Assembly (NCBI GenBank): GCA_017484285.1
Contig: JAFUTH010000024.1
Location: 25,714 to 89,713, forward strand
Origin: Treponema sp.
GTDB lineage: Bacteria; Spirochaetota; Spirochaetia; Treponematales; Treponemataceae
Direction of reading: 5' to 3'
DNA length: 64,000 nucleotides
Numbering within the stretch: the stretch's first letter is position 1; each line of letters starts with the position of its first letter. The notes below the pieces were generated by a model. The model was not told the origin of the DNA. It saw nothing but the letters and a program-made list of their open reading frames with translations, and did no database searches. A program made the translations under genes and the position numbers. Shown piece after piece: positions 1 through 9,135 of the stretch.

Positions 1-532
1 TCGGGTAGCCCTTGTGCTTGGCGTAGCCGTACTCGGGGTAGAGTTTATCGAACTCGACCATCATTTTGTCGCGCTCCACTTTCGCGATAATGCTCGCCGC
101 CATGACTTCGGGATACTTTCCGTCGGCCTTTGGCTCACAACGGCACGCACACGGAATCTGCGGGCACGTCGTTCCATCGGTGATGGCTGAAATGCATGCG
201 TCCAAATCTGTTTGGGGAAGCGCGATTCCTTGTGAGGAAAGCCAGTCAGGGAGCTTTGCTCTCATCATCTCGTAGGCAATCTGCATGGCGTACATGCTCG
301 CGCGGAGAATGTTCATTTGGTCGATTGTCTCGTGGTCAACGACGCCGATTCCCCAGCACGCTTTTTCCATAATCACTTTTTCGGCAGCGACGCGCTTTTT
401 TTCGGAGAGTTTTTTTGAGTCATTTAAAATCTCAGTCGGAAAATCTTTGGGCAAAATCACGCATCCCGCAGTCACAGGTCCCGCAAGCGGTCCCCGCCCC
501 GCCTCGTCCAAACCACACACGAACTTACTCAT
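1..532 (-). CDS. rnhB: Ribonuclease HII, C-terminus cut by the window edge
   Basis: The reading frame is open from the ATG at 532 to the left edge, about 177 codons of a protein usually near 200. It starts MSKFVCGLDEAGRGPLAGPV, which holds the RNase HII catalytic motif DEAGRGPLAGPV (Asp and Glu metal ligands). Further on are NDSKKLSEKKR and an ASIIAKVERD stretch, both typical of the family. RNase HII removes RNA from RNA-DNA hybrids and misincorporated ribonucleotides. The start codon overlaps the stop of the upstream beta-helix gene by one base (TAATG), so the two are co-transcribed and probably translationally coupled. Identification is secure; only the end is missing. Confidence 0.95.
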   Translation of the reverse strand, partial: MSKFVCGLDEAGRGPLAGPVTAGCVILPKDFPTEILNDSKKLSEKKRVAAEKVIMEKACWGIGVVDHETIDQMNILRASMYAMQIAYEMMRAKLPDWLSSQGIALPQTDLDACISAITDGTTCPQIPCACRCEPKADGKYPEVMAASIIAKVERDKMMVEFDKLYPEYGYAKHKGYP

Positions 533-2631
533 TAAAAACCTTCGGCAGTGTTATTTTTGTCTTCAAGGACGAGCGACGTATCGTCCTTCCAAATCGGAGA
601 AACGCCCTTTGTCTTTCGGTCAAATTCGCCCTTGTATGTGTTCTCCGAGAGTTTGAGATTTACGCCCGTTGCCTCAACAATGCGCCCGAGATGGGAAATC
701 ACCTTGCAGTCACAGCCGTTCAGCTCAAAGATGCCGCCCGTCACGCTGAAATTGACAGCTGTTTCTGCGAGAGACGCAAAATGACTCGCTTTGAGCGAAA
801 TTTTTGAGTCAACCGCGGAAATTCCGCACGCATAATTGACGCCCTGCGTCGTGAGCCCGGAATTATTGAAATTGATGACGGAAGAATGAGCGGTAAAGGC
901 AGTTCCCGAAAAATCAAAGATAGTCAAAAGCTCGCAATCTTCAAAACTGACGACCGAATTCTCAAGCACAAAGAAACGCTCATCAGAAGCAGAAGTCGGA
1001 GCATACTCTTTTGAAAGCACGCAGTTCTGCATCTCAAGGCTCGCACTCCGAATCGTGAGGTATGAATTGGGCGAAAACAAGAATTTTGCGTCCGAAAGCC
1101 CCGTAAACGCGCTGTTTGAAGAAAGCACCGTCTCTCCTTTGGGAAGCGAAACCGTGCCACTTACGAAGAAATGAGCAAATCTGCCCTCATTGATGACTTT
1201 CAGCACCTGATCAAACGAATTGTACGGATGAGAACGGCTTCCATCAGAACCAACAGAAGGAGCATTTCCGTCAATGAAGTAATTGTATTCATCGATGATG
1301 ACCTTGTATTCGGACACAGCGCTGACATTTTCGCTCGCATCTTTTGCGTACGCCGTCACTTTGTAATAGACAGCGGCAGAATCCTTTCCCGCGGGAAGCG
1401 ACAATAGCTGAGAGAAATAAGGCTCGTACTCGCTTGCTCCAATCGATTCAAACAGTTGTTGCGGCTCAAGATAGGACTTTGAGTCGACCCGGAGCGGACC
1501 AGTGAGCGAATAATACACGATGGCATTTTTTTCTGCCTCAATGCGGAGCGTCACGTCATGGCGCGCATAGAAGCCCTCTTCGCTCGTCTTGAACACAGGC
1601 GGGAGCGGCGGTTGTTTGTCGATAAGATACGGAGATGAAACCGTTCCCTGGTACACGCCATCACAATAGAAGGCAAAGACCGCCGTGCCCTGAACGCAGT
1701 CACCGTCAAACGTATCGAACGTGAGCGTCGTGAAGATGCCAGAATTTTCATGAGCCTCACCAGGCGCACCACTCGTCACGATACCCATGCGATAGCGCAA
1801 ATCACCGTCGATTGAAAACGCGACCGATTTTCCTTGTCTTTCGACGACGAGATTCGGCTTGGGCGCGAGCACAAACGACTGAATCGGATTTCCTTTTTCG
1901 TAGGCAACGCTCTGCCAGTAAACCGTGTGCGATTTTGTGCGGTCAAGTTTTACAGGAAGCTCAGAAGCCGACCAAAGACCGTCATCAATGCACCAAATCA
2001 GATTTTTGCCAGTAAAACGGAAGGTCTCCCAATTCTCGATTTCAAAGGGAACGGAAAATTTCGCGAAAACTCCCGCTTCCCCGCTTGAGAGGTAGATGAC
2101 GAAACGCCAATTCTGAGCTCCGTTCGAAACCGTACACGGAATGTATCGGGAAAGCTTGTTGTCAGCGGAAACAGAAAGCGCCGCGCCCTGCAAGATAGGC
2201 TTTTCGCCGTCACCGATTTTGAAAGAAAGCGTTTTTGGGATATACACCACATTGTCAGCCGCGCATAAAAGCACGCTTTCGCTGACAATCGAGTCGATGA
2301 ATTTTTTTTCAAGCGTACCTTCCGCAAACGGATTGCCGTCATCTTTGACCGTATAGTTCACCTCATACTGCTCTTTTTTGTCTCCGTCAACGACAACGAT
2401 ACGAAGCGAAACATCCCCCGACGCATCGATGAGAACCGGTCCGTCATAGGCAAAGCCCGACGTGAGCGGATTGGTATGCGCATAGGAATAAAAAGCCTCC
2501 ACGCCATCGCTCACATCAAGGATGAGGCTCTGCTTGTTCGCGAACGTTCCCTCAACAGGAGAGATGACGCGCTCAGAAAAAGCGAGCGATACAGAGACAA
2601 ACGCAAAAAAGAGGAAGAACAGGCGGCGCAT
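532..2631 (-). CDS. Secreted beta-helix protein with a chitobiase C-terminal-like domain
   Basis: A 699-residue protein with an N-terminal signal peptide (MRRLFFLFFAFVSVSLAFSE, no lipobox cysteine). Around residues 340-400 it has the pattern of the chitobiase/hexosaminidase C-terminal Ig-like domain (PPLPPVFKTSEEGFYARHDV followed by IVYYSLTGP). Residues about 450-690 begin like DUF1565 proteins (FIDGNAPSVGSDGSRSHPYN) and continue with the short hydrophobic and Asn-rich turns of a right-handed parallel beta-helix. Such proteins are usually exported and surface or periplasmic, often binding glycans. No catalytic residues can be assigned. It lies 3 nt after the phosphoribosyltransferase stop and overlaps rnhB. 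The domain assignment is by pattern only and the function is unknown. Confidence 0.8.
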   Translation of the reverse strand: MRRLFFLFFAFVSVSLAFSERVISPVEGTFANKQSLILDVSDGVEAFYSYAHTNPLTSGFAYDGPVLIDASGDVSLRIVVVDGDKKEQYEVNYTVKDDGNPFAEGTLEKKFIDSIVSESVLLCAADNVVYIPKTLSFKIGDGEKPILQGAALSVSADNKLSRYIPCTVSNGAQNWRFVIYLSSGEAGVFAKFSVPFEIENWETFRFTGKNLIWCIDDGLWSASELPVKLDRTKSHTVYWQSVAYEKGNPIQSFVLAPKPNLVVERQGKSVAFSIDGDLRYRMGIVTSGAPGEAHENSGIFTTLTFDTFDGDCVQGTAVFAFYCDGVYQGTVSSPYLIDKQPPLPPVFKTSEEGFYARHDVTLRIEAEKNAIVYYSLTGPLRVDSKSYLEPQQLFESIGASEYEPYFSQLLSLPAGKDSAAVYYKVTAYAKDASENVSAVSEYKVIIDEYNYFIDGNAPSVGSDGSRSHPYNSFDQVLKVINEGRFAHFFVSGTVSLPKGETVLSSNSAFTGLSDAKFLFSPNSYLTIRSASLEMQNCVLSKEYAPTSASDERFFVLENSVVSFEDCELLTIFDFSGTAFTAHSSVINFNNSGLTTQGVNYACGISAVDSKISLKASHFASLAETAVNFSVTGGIFELNGCDCKVISHLGRIVEATGVNLKLSENTYKGEFDRKTKGVSPIWKDDTSLVLEDKNNTAEGF

Positions 2632-2634
2632 GTA

Positions 2635-3231
2635 TTACAGGAATTCTCCGAGCACAGAACGCAGCTCTTCGTCCTGCTTGTAGTAGTTTTCTTCGAGCTC
2701 TTCTTTTGTGAGACCGACCAGCTCGTGGCTGCAATAGTGAATCCAGCGGTCGTCTGCGGGCGAATTGATGTCGAATTTGCGGCACCAGTAGTCGGGCTTT
2801 ATGGGAAGCGTTTCCTTGCAGGTGAAATTTTTGTAGTCATGCACGACGACCTTAATGTCCTCGCGGGGAACACCCTTTTCCAAAAGCACCTGCACGAGGT
2901 AGTTGAGCGTGCGCCCAGAATCGTAAATGTCGTCAACGAGAAGAATTTTGTCGCCTTGACGGAGATAGTCGGGGGAATACGTCCAGCCGTCGATGCGGAT
3001 TGCGTCGTGAGAGTGAACATCGGTGTACGAGCGCGCGACAACGGCGGCATACAGCACGGGCTTTTTATTTTTGAGGGCGAGCTTGAAATATTCGCTGATG
3101 ACATTCGCCATGTACGCGCCGCCGCGAAGCGATGTGTAGATGATGTCTGGAATGAAGCCATCGTGGTAGATTTTTGAAGCAAGTTTGAGCGCATCATTGC
3201 GCACGGTTTCATATGGGAGAAATTCTTTCAT
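2635..3231 (-). CDS. Purine-type phosphoribosyltransferase
   Basis: A 198-residue type I phosphoribosyltransferase. The PRPP-binding motif ILLVDDIYDSGRTL is at about residues 95-110, preceded by the pyrophosphate loop region TSLRGGAYMANV near residue 55. The family transfers ribose-5-phosphate from PRPP to a base, here probably hypoxanthine, guanine or xanthine, in purine salvage; the exact base cannot be read from the sequence. Length is normal. There is no Shine-Dalgarno. Instead a TTGAAA-N17-TAGTAT promoter ends 6 nt before the ATG, so the mRNA is probably leaderless. It heads an operon with the beta-helix gene and rnhB. Confidence 0.85.
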   Translation of the reverse strand: MKEFLPYETVRNDALKLASKIYHDGFIPDIIYTSLRGGAYMANVISEYFKLALKNKKPVLYAAVVARSYTDVHSHDAIRIDGWTYSPDYLRQGDKILLVDDIYDSGRTLNYLVQVLLEKGVPREDIKVVVHDYKNFTCKETLPIKPDYWCRKFDINSPADDRWIHYCSHELVGLTKEELEENYYKQDEELRSVLGEFL

Positions 3232-3237
3232 AATCCT

Positions 3238-3296
3238 ATACTACATCACCGTAGGTGAATTTTCAACTTGCCATTTCATTCTTTTCTTACTAAATT
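3238..3296. promoter_or_regulatory. Back-to-back divergent promoters, both apparently leaderless
   Basis: On the minus strand TTGAAA (3266-3261), 17 nt, then TAGTAT (3243-3238), and 6 nt before the ATG at 3231. On the plus strand TTGCCA (3268-3273), 17 nt, then TAAATT (3291-3296), and 6 nt before the ATG at 3303. The two -35 boxes are one base apart. Neither gene has a Shine-Dalgarno. Both spacings are exactly canonical, which supports the two start codons. Confidence 0.65.
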
Positions 3297-3302
3297 TACG
3301 CC

Positions 3303-5081
3303 ATGAATATCGTACAAATCACGGCGGATTCGCTCACGCTGTCTTCGGGGCTCTCACAGGACTCATTCGCAAAAACGCACCTCATCGACATGCTCGCAAA
3401 AAAGAGCCTGCTCGTTCATATCAAAAACGACTCGGCTACTTCTGAGGACTATTCTTTTACGGGAACAAAAACGGGCGAAGACGGAATCACGCTTTTTGAC
3501 GGAAAACCGATACACGGAAAAACGCTTTCTGACACGCTCGCCCTTCCCGCACAGGAGCGAACGGAAGATGATATATTCGCGCTCGCCTCTTTTTCTCGCG
3601 CGGTCGATTTTCTTTTAAAGCAAGAAGAGCCGATTGCTTCCGTGGGCGCGGGCGGAATCATTGCGCAGGCGAACAAAGCGGCAGGAACGGCGGACATTTT
3701 GTTTTTGAACGCGGAAATTTTTGAAATCTGTGCGCAAAACCACAAAGAACACTACGCCGACTTACAGGGAAAATATCTGTACAAAGGCTTGGATAATCGC
3801 TCATCTCTTGCGTTTACGCGGGCGGTTGTGGCATATACGGCGCTCACGGCGCATTTTCCCTTTGAAAACAGCGACACCACAAAGCGTCAGGAAGACATTT
3901 TTGACTCGAATTTCATTCCGCTTGAACTCTGGGATTCTTCTATCGAAAAACACCTTGCCGAAAGCATTCACGCTGCGCTCAGACTCACGCAAAAGCAAGA
4001 AATTCTTGCCGGCAAGCGAACGATTTCAGACGCAAAATCAGAGCAACGGCGAAAGCACCTGCTTGAGCAGGCGCAGGAATTCGACTCACGTGTTTTTGAG
4101 AAAGAAATTGCACGCATTTCTCACAGAAAAACGGATGAAGACTCCGAAGAATCGGCACTTCTCGCAGAAAGACGGGCAGAATTCCTCAAAAAGACAGCGC
4201 GTGTTCTTGCCATAAAGCGATGTATCAGGCGAAACAAAAACCGTCTTCTCGCCGCAGCTACCGCTGTGTTCGTCATCGGCTGGTTTGTCTCGGGCGTTCT
4301 GCGCTCAAACGCACAGCTCGTTACGACATTAGGCTTAACCTCAACAGAGACAACCGCAGTCATGTACACGATGATTCACCGGGCGGACGTTCCCAACCTG
4401 CAAGAAATCGTCACAGGCAAAGACACAAGGGACATACTCGTGCGGATGAGCAGCATGTATGTCAGCGCAAAGCAGCGTCTCGGCACAAGCCCCGACAATG
4501 GTACACGCGCGCCTGCGGAATGGTTTTTCTATAAAAAATCAGCAAAGAACTGGATGTTCGGCATCTCGCATCTGACGATAGACGGCGTTCCCTTCGCGGC
4601 GGAGAATTCCTATCACATCAGAAAAGAGCGGCCATCTCCACTCAGCGAAGAAAATGGACACCTGCTCCAAAAAGACGAGGAAATCACGCATACAGCGACG
4701 TATTACCTTATCCGACAGCAAGAGGCGCGCTTCGCCATCGACAAAATGACCGATGTTGTAACGTTGCGCTGGAATGGAACACAGTGGCGCGTCATCAAAA
4801 TCGATGGAAAAGCGAAGTCAGAAAGCGTCAAAGCGAAAGACTTCATCGAAGAATACCACGCGCTCCTCGGCGATACGTTCGAAGCACTTGAAGAAACACA
4901 GGCGCCGGAATCAGAGACGATAGCCCCCAGCGAAAGTCCTTCAAAAATCAGAGAAGCGGTCAACACACTCCGTGAAAAATACGACTGGATTCCGACCGAA
5001 GAGGATATGCGAACTTCGGCACGCTTTCTAAAAGAAACATACGGCAGCGTTGAGGCAGAAAAGTTCCTCAATTCAAAATGA
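3303..5081 (+). CDS. Conserved-looking membrane protein with a possible degenerate kinase-like N-terminal half
   Basis: A 592-residue protein not assigned to a named family. The soluble N-terminal half (1-300) is followed by one hydrophobic segment at about 315-335 (LLAAATAVFVIGWFVSGVL) and a C-terminal domain of about 250 residues. The stretch SSLAFTRAVVAYTALTAHFPF near residue 165 resembles the alpha-F/alpha-G part of Ser/Thr kinases (compare D-x-[YW]-[AS]-hG-hhh-ELLTGxPPF). I see no glycine loop, HRD or DFG motif, so at most it is a pseudokinase. With N-in topology the C-terminal domain would be periplasmic. It is monocistronic, with its own leaderless-type promoter and a hairpin after the stop. 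Confidence 0.7.
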   Translation: MNIVQITADSLTLSSGLSQDSFAKTHLIDMLAKKSLLVHIKNDSATSEDYSFTGTKTGEDGITLFDGKPIHGKTLSDTLALPAQERTEDDIFALASFSRAVDFLLKQEEPIASVGAGGIIAQANKAAGTADILFLNAEIFEICAQNHKEHYADLQGKYLYKGLDNRSSLAFTRAVVAYTALTAHFPFENSDTTKRQEDIFDSNFIPLELWDSSIEKHLAESIHAALRLTQKQEILAGKRTISDAKSEQRRKHLLEQAQEFDSRVFEKEIARISHRKTDEDSEESALLAERRAEFLKKTARVLAIKRCIRRNKNRLLAAATAVFVIGWFVSGVLRSNAQLVTTLGLTSTETTAVMYTMIHRADVPNLQEIVTGKDTRDILVRMSSMYVSAKQRLGTSPDNGTRAPAEWFFYKKSAKNWMFGISHLTIDGVPFAAENSYHIRKERPSPLSEENGHLLQKDEEITHTATYYLIRQQEARFAIDKMTDVVTLRWNGTQWRVIKIDGKAKSESVKAKDFIEEYHALLGDTFEALEETQAPESETIAPSESPSKIREAVNTLREKYDWIPTEEDMRTSARFLKETYGSVEAEKFLNSK

Positions 5082-5102
5082 CAAAATTTCATTTTTTGTC
5101 AT
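5078..5102 (+). terminator. Hairpin over the stop codon, weak terminator candidate
   Basis: ATGACAAAA (5078-5086) pairs with TTTTGTCAT (5094-5102) around a short loop. The stem includes the TGA stop of the preceding gene. The T-tract lies within the 3' arm and not after it, so it is at best a modest terminator. The carboxyltransferase promoter begins directly behind it. Confidence 0.4.
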
Positions 5103-5103
5103 A

Positions 5104-5132
5104 TTGACATTTTCACGCGAGACAGATACACT
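5104..5132 (+). promoter_or_regulatory. Sigma-70 promoter of the carboxyltransferase gene
   Basis: TTGACA at 5104-5109, a 17-nt spacer and TACACT at 5127-5132. The gene has a normal leader with AGGAG seven bases before the ATG at 5171. The -35 box is a perfect consensus match, suggesting strong constitutive expression. Confidence 0.7.
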
Positions 5133-5170
5133 TTTTCTCACATTCAGATTGATTTTTATAGGAGAAAATC

Positions 5171-6685
5171 ATGGCTTTTGAATACAATCTTGAAAAGCAG
5201 CACGCGAAAGGAAAACTTCACGCAATCGAGCGAATCAACGCGCTTGTTGACAAAAACAGCTTCATGGAAATTTACGCCGACGCACGCCATCAGTGCACGA
5301 ACTTCGGCATGGACAAAAAAGAAATCCCCTATGACGGCGTAATCACCGGCTTCGGCACAATCAACGGTCGCAAAGTCGCAATCTACTCTCAGGACTTCAC
5401 CGTTCAGGGCGGCTCACTCGGAAAAGTGCACGGTCAGAAAATCGCTGAAATCATCGCAAAGGCTATCGAATACAAATGCCCAGTTATCGGCGTGAATGAT
5501 TCGGGCGGCGCGCGCATTCAGGAAGGCGTTGACGCGCTCTGCGGATACGGTGAAATCTTCAAGCAGAATGTGCGCGCTTCGGGCGTCATTCCGCAGATTT
5601 CCGTAATCGTAGGTCCGTGTGCGGGCGGTGCGGTCTATTCTCCAGGCCTCACCGACTTCATCTTCACGGTCGATAAAATCTCCGAAATGTACATCACAGG
5701 TCCGAAAGTCGTCAAACAGGTCATGTTCATGGACATTTCTTCTGAGGACTTGGGCGGAGCGGCAATTCACGCGCAAAAATCAGGCGTAGCGCACTTGCGC
5801 GCCCAGAACGAAAAAGAGTGCTTCGAAAAAGTCAAGGAATTGCTCGACTACATACCGCACTACTACGGCGACAAAACGCCATTTGAAGAAAAAATCGAGA
5901 AGTCGGGTCTTTTTGCAAAGAAAGAATTCTCGTTCAGCTCAAAGAAACTCAAAGAGATTCAGAGCGTTCTTCCCGAATCGAGCACAAAGGGCTACGACAT
6001 CAAGAATGTGATTGAAAATGTGATTGATGACAACTCATTCTTTGAAATCATGCCTGAGTTCGCAGGCAACGCGGTCACAGGCTTTGGAAAAATCGAAGGA
6101 AAGACGGTCGGCATCGTGGGAAACAACCCGGGATTCTTCGGCGGTGTTTTGAACTGCGACGCTTCCGACAAAATTTCTCGCTTTGTGCGCTACTGTGACT
6201 GCTACGACATTCCGCTTTTAACCTTCGTTGATGTTCCGGGCTTTATCCCAGGTCCGCAGGAAGAGCAGAAAGGCATTATCCGACACGGTGCAAAATTGCT
6301 CTACGCATACAGCGAGGCAAGCGTTCCCAAAGTCACTGTCATCACGCGAAAAGCATACGGCGGCGCATACATTGCGATGTGCTCAAAGCACTTGGGAGCC
6401 GATTTCGTGTACGCATGGCCAAAGGCAGAAATCGCCGTTATGGGTGCGGAAGGCGCAATCGGAATCTTGTACGCAAAAGAAGCAGACCCGAATGTAAAGG
6501 CTCAGAAAGGTCAGGAATACCGAGAGACGTTCATGACTCCGACAATCGCAGCCCAACGCGACTACATTTCGGCAGTCATCAATCCAGAAGAAACCCGCGA
6601 GCGTGTTGTTCAGAGCTTCAAGTTCCTTGAGGGAAAAACTGCAAGCGATGTCGTCGCAAAGAAGCACGGAAACATTCCGCTGTAA
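5171..6685 (+). CDS. Acyl-CoA carboxyltransferase subunit (propionyl-CoA carboxylase beta / methylmalonyl-CoA decarboxylase alpha type)
   Basis: A 504-residue member of the biotin-dependent carboxyl transferase family. It has both crotonase-like halves: VNDSGGARIQEGVDALCGYG and VGPCAGGAVYSPGLTDF in the first, VDVPGFIPGPQEEQKGIIRHGAK and YGGAYIAMCSKHLGAD in the second. The enzyme moves a carboxyl group between biotin and an acyl-CoA such as propionyl-CoA. No biotin carrier, biotin carboxylase or membrane decarboxylase subunit is adjacent, so partners must be elsewhere, and the direction (carboxylation or sodium-pumping decarboxylation) cannot be decided here. It stands alone between a consensus promoter and a strong terminator. 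Confidence 0.92.
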   Translation: MAFEYNLEKQHAKGKLHAIERINALVDKNSFMEIYADARHQCTNFGMDKKEIPYDGVITGFGTINGRKVAIYSQDFTVQGGSLGKVHGQKIAEIIAKAIEYKCPVIGVNDSGGARIQEGVDALCGYGEIFKQNVRASGVIPQISVIVGPCAGGAVYSPGLTDFIFTVDKISEMYITGPKVVKQVMFMDISSEDLGGAAIHAQKSGVAHLRAQNEKECFEKVKELLDYIPHYYGDKTPFEEKIEKSGLFAKKEFSFSSKKLKEIQSVLPESSTKGYDIKNVIENVIDDNSFFEIMPEFAGNAVTGFGKIEGKTVGIVGNNPGFFGGVLNCDASDKISRFVRYCDCYDIPLLTFVDVPGFIPGPQEEQKGIIRHGAKLLYAYSEASVPKVTVITRKAYGGAYIAMCSKHLGADFVYAWPKAEIAVMGAEGAIGILYAKEADPNVKAQKGQEYRETFMTPTIAAQRDYISAVINPEETRERVVQSFKFLEGKTASDVVAKKHGNIPL

Positions 6686-6732
6686 TAATTAGAAATGAGC
6701 ACTGTGCAATTGTGGCGCATTGCTTAAACAAC

Positions 6733-6780
6733 AAAAAAATCCCGATTTTGCGAGAATATCTCAAAAATCGGGATTTTTTT
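6733..6780. terminator. Bidirectional rho-independent terminator
   Basis: A 17-bp perfect stem: AAAAAAATCCCGATTTT (6733-6749) pairs with AAAATCGGGATTTTTTT (6764-6780), with A and T tracts on both flanks. It sits between the convergent carboxyltransferase and formate/nitrite channel genes and can serve both. Confidence 0.9.
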
Positions 6781-6852
6781 GTTATCTAGTAAATGTGCCG
6801 CATGGATAGGGAGCGACGCTTTAGCCGTCAAAAGTTGTCAAGACACGGGTGT

Positions 6853-7650
6853 CTAATCATCATCGTAGCCCTGCACGCTCTTAAGATATGCGAGGTAGTA
6901 ACCGCCGCCGACTAAGAACGCACCGCCGACCAAGTTACCGAGCGTAACGGGCAAGAGATTCCAAAGGAAGCCGAGAATCGTGACGTGTCCCGGGAATCCA
7001 TAGACATGCTGGGCAAGTATACCGCACGGGATAAAATACATATTTGCGACCGAGTGTTCAAATCCACACACGATGAAGAGGAAAATCGGAAGGAATAACG
7101 CAATGATTCGACCGCTCAACTCTTCCGCCGCCTGACTTGCCCACACAGCGATACAAACAAGCACATTACACAAAATGCCTTTTATAAAACCATCGATGAA
7201 CGAAATATCAGCTTTGGCAGTCGCCGTATTGACCGCAGAACGAACCAATTCCCCATTGTACAAAGAAAGCACGTGTCCATAATTCGCAAGGAGCGCGATA
7301 AAAAAGCTTCCGACAAGATTGCCGACATAGACGATTGCAAGATTCTTTACGAAGTCAAGCAAAGAAATCTGCCTGTCGAGGACGGGGATAAAAAGCAAAC
7401 AGTTTCCAGTAAAAAGCTCACCTCCTGCGATAATAACCATCGCAAGACCAATCGGAAAAATAAGGCCGCTCAACGCCCGCCCGAAAGCAACCGGCACGAC
7501 CTCACAAGAAATAATTTGGCTTCCCAACGCGCCGAGCGCAATGAAAGCCCCCGCAAAAATCGCGAGGATAAACGTTTTGAAGACAGGCTGTTCTGTCTTT
7601 GTGGAACCCAACAGCGAGTACATTTTGATAATTTCTGAAGGCAAATGCAT
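6853..7650 (-). CDS. Formate/nitrite transporter family channel (FocA/NirC)
   Basis: A 265-residue polytopic membrane protein of the FNT family with about six transmembrane segments. The signature GGELFTGNCLL is near residue 80, and the second-half region around VCIAVWASQAAEELSGRI matches the family's inverted repeat. FNT proteins are pentameric channels for formate, nitrite, hydrosulfide or other small anions. The substrate cannot be chosen from sequence, though formate fits a fermentative anaerobe. The start at 7650 has AAGGAA six bases upstream. It is not in an operon with its neighbours: a terminator lies beyond its end and an 89-nt gap separates it from the lipoprotein gene upstream. Confidence 0.9.
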   Translation of the reverse strand: MHLPSEIIKMYSLLGSTKTEQPVFKTFILAIFAGAFIALGALGSQIISCEVVPVAFGRALSGLIFPIGLAMVIIAGGELFTGNCLLFIPVLDRQISLLDFVKNLAIVYVGNLVGSFFIALLANYGHVLSLYNGELVRSAVNTATAKADISFIDGFIKGILCNVLVCIAVWASQAAEELSGRIIALFLPIFLFIVCGFEHSVANMYFIPCGILAQHVYGFPGHVTILGFLWNLLPVTLGNLVGGAFLVGGGYYLAYLKSVQGYDDD

Positions 7651-7739
7651 GTTCGTTTCCTTATTTCAATGTTGTTTTATGATAACAAAAACGTACCACA
7701 TTTGCCCCCACTTTGTCCACAAAATACCGTTTTGCCAGC

Positions 7740-8210
7740 CTAGTCGCCGCTTTCGTCTCCCAAACAAAATCGTCCGTACGGATCACGCCATATCGATCCA
7801 TCCGCATAGTGTATGTCGCGGAGATAAAAGTAATCGATTCTAAAGTGCGTCGCCGTCGTATCAAAGCGTGAGGACGGCACAACCACTCGGATAAGGCACG
7901 CTTCATTCGAGCCGACCGATTCACGCACAGATTCGACAATCGCCTCTGAACCAAGCGCAAGCGTATTTCCCTCATCATCATAGAGTATAAACGAAACCGT
8001 ACACGCCTCCACTGGGCGATTCATCAGATTCTCGAACAAAAAATGCACGACGAGCACATCATCTTCGGCTTCAGGTGTATGGATAATGTCGAGCGAGGTA
8101 ATCTCATACGGGCAGTCAAAAAACGAAAACGAAGCACAGCCACACAAGAAAATCGCACAGAGAAAAAAACGTACACACTGCGCGCGCACATAGGTTTTAT
8201 CAAAATCCAT
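7740..8210 (-). CDS. Small lipoprotein of unknown function
   Basis: 156 residues. A hydrophobic N-terminus ends in a lipobox (FLCG then C25), so it is probably lipidated. The mature part has the beta-rich look of a small Ig-like or LEA14-like fold (LDIIHTPEAEDDVLVVHFLF, then VEACTVSFILYDDEGNTLA). Its start overlaps the 3' end of the upstream membrane-protein gene by 11 nt, and AGGAGAACGCAT precedes the ATG, so the two form a coupled pair. Function unknown. Through the shared promoter it belongs to the transcription unit that carries the 26-bp motif at 9136-9161. Confidence 0.75.
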   Translation of the reverse strand: MDFDKTYVRAQCVRFFLCAIFLCGCASFSFFDCPYEITSLDIIHTPEAEDDVLVVHFLFENLMNRPVEACTVSFILYDDEGNTLALGSEAIVESVRESVGSNEACLIRVVVPSSRFDTTATHFRIDYFYLRDIHYADGSIWRDPYGRFCLGDESGD

Positions 8211-9111
8211 ATGCGTTCTCCTGTCCTTTTTTTACATCAATAAGCGCAAGCGGATATGTCGCAGATGAAATCGGAAACGCAGGTTTTCTTTTTTTCAGTT
8301 CGGATGAAGCGGCATAAGCTGGCAGAAAAAGATATGCGAATTGCGCAACTGTCAGGAGTACAGAATGTTCTTCTTGTTCTGACTCCGTAGTTCCAGTAAA
8401 TGAGAGCGAAATTGTGCACACATCGTCATGTACGCAAACGGAGACATGCTCTTCACGCAAACACAAATCCGTTGCAAGTTCGGCACACACTTTAAGCACG
8501 GAATACAATACGGTAGGACGAACCGATACAGAAAAGGCGGCTTCATCAGCATTTGTTTTTTCAGCGAACAGGTGCGGAGTAAAAACCGTGAGCCGTTCCG
8601 CAAACTGCCGGAGCATTCTTTTTCCATCACAACGTGGCGCGCCGACCATATGAAACATCCCTGAGCTATCTCGGTTCTGTCGTTTCTGCGGATAAAATAC
8701 GTTTTTTCCAAGCGGAATAGCAAGTGAAAAGACAGGCACTGAATCCCGAAAACACACACGGGTAAACTGTGCATTCACCACATCTTCGCACCGGCAGCCA
8801 TAGACAACAAGGCAGCACTCGTCTGAATTGCCGTCAAATGAAAACGACGCAATTTTTCCTCCGTGCAGGCAGACTGTGGAAAAAATCCGCGCTACTACTG
8901 ATACCGAAGCGATGAGACTCGCAGAAGCCGTGTTTACCTCAGCGACATTTTGCGATGCACGAGCAAGCGCATGAGGCTCTGACAGAACAAAAAATGTCAC
9001 AGGAATCAAGATGACCGCTACCACGATTTCAGCGACGAAGATTACGGCGAACAGAAAATACAATTTTTCTGCAATGTTCCGCACGCGCGCGATGAATAAA
9101 GAATTTTTCAT
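8200..9111 (-). CDS. Single-pass envelope protein of unknown function
   Basis: 303 residues with one hydrophobic helix at about 18-42 (LYFLFAVIFVAEIVVAVILI) and a long extracytoplasmic part. The N-terminal charged stretch followed by a long helix superficially recalls pseudopilins, but the GFTLxE prepilin motif is absent. I do not recognise the family. A Shine-Dalgarno (AAAAAAGGAG) lies 6 nt before the ATG. It is first in a two-gene operon with the lipoprotein gene, and its upstream region holds the motif also found before ssb and the lipoprotein gene ending at 18743. Confidence 0.7.
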   Translation of the reverse strand: MKNSLFIARVRNIAEKLYFLFAVIFVAEIVVAVILIPVTFFVLSEPHALARASQNVAEVNTASASLIASVSVVARIFSTVCLHGGKIASFSFDGNSDECCLVVYGCRCEDVVNAQFTRVCFRDSVPVFSLAIPLGKNVFYPQKRQNRDSSGMFHMVGAPRCDGKRMLRQFAERLTVFTPHLFAEKTNADEAAFSVSVRPTVLYSVLKVCAELATDLCLREEHVSVCVHDDVCTISLSFTGTTESEQEEHSVLLTVAQFAYLFLPAYAASSELKKRKPAFPISSATYPLALIDVKKGQENAYGF

Positions 9112-9135
9112 TTTTGTCTCCTTTTTTACAGTCTT

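Noticed and set aside
2476..3177. 233-codon open frame on the plus strand
   Set aside because: Antisense to the phosphoribosyltransferase, whose PRPP motif and promoter are clear.
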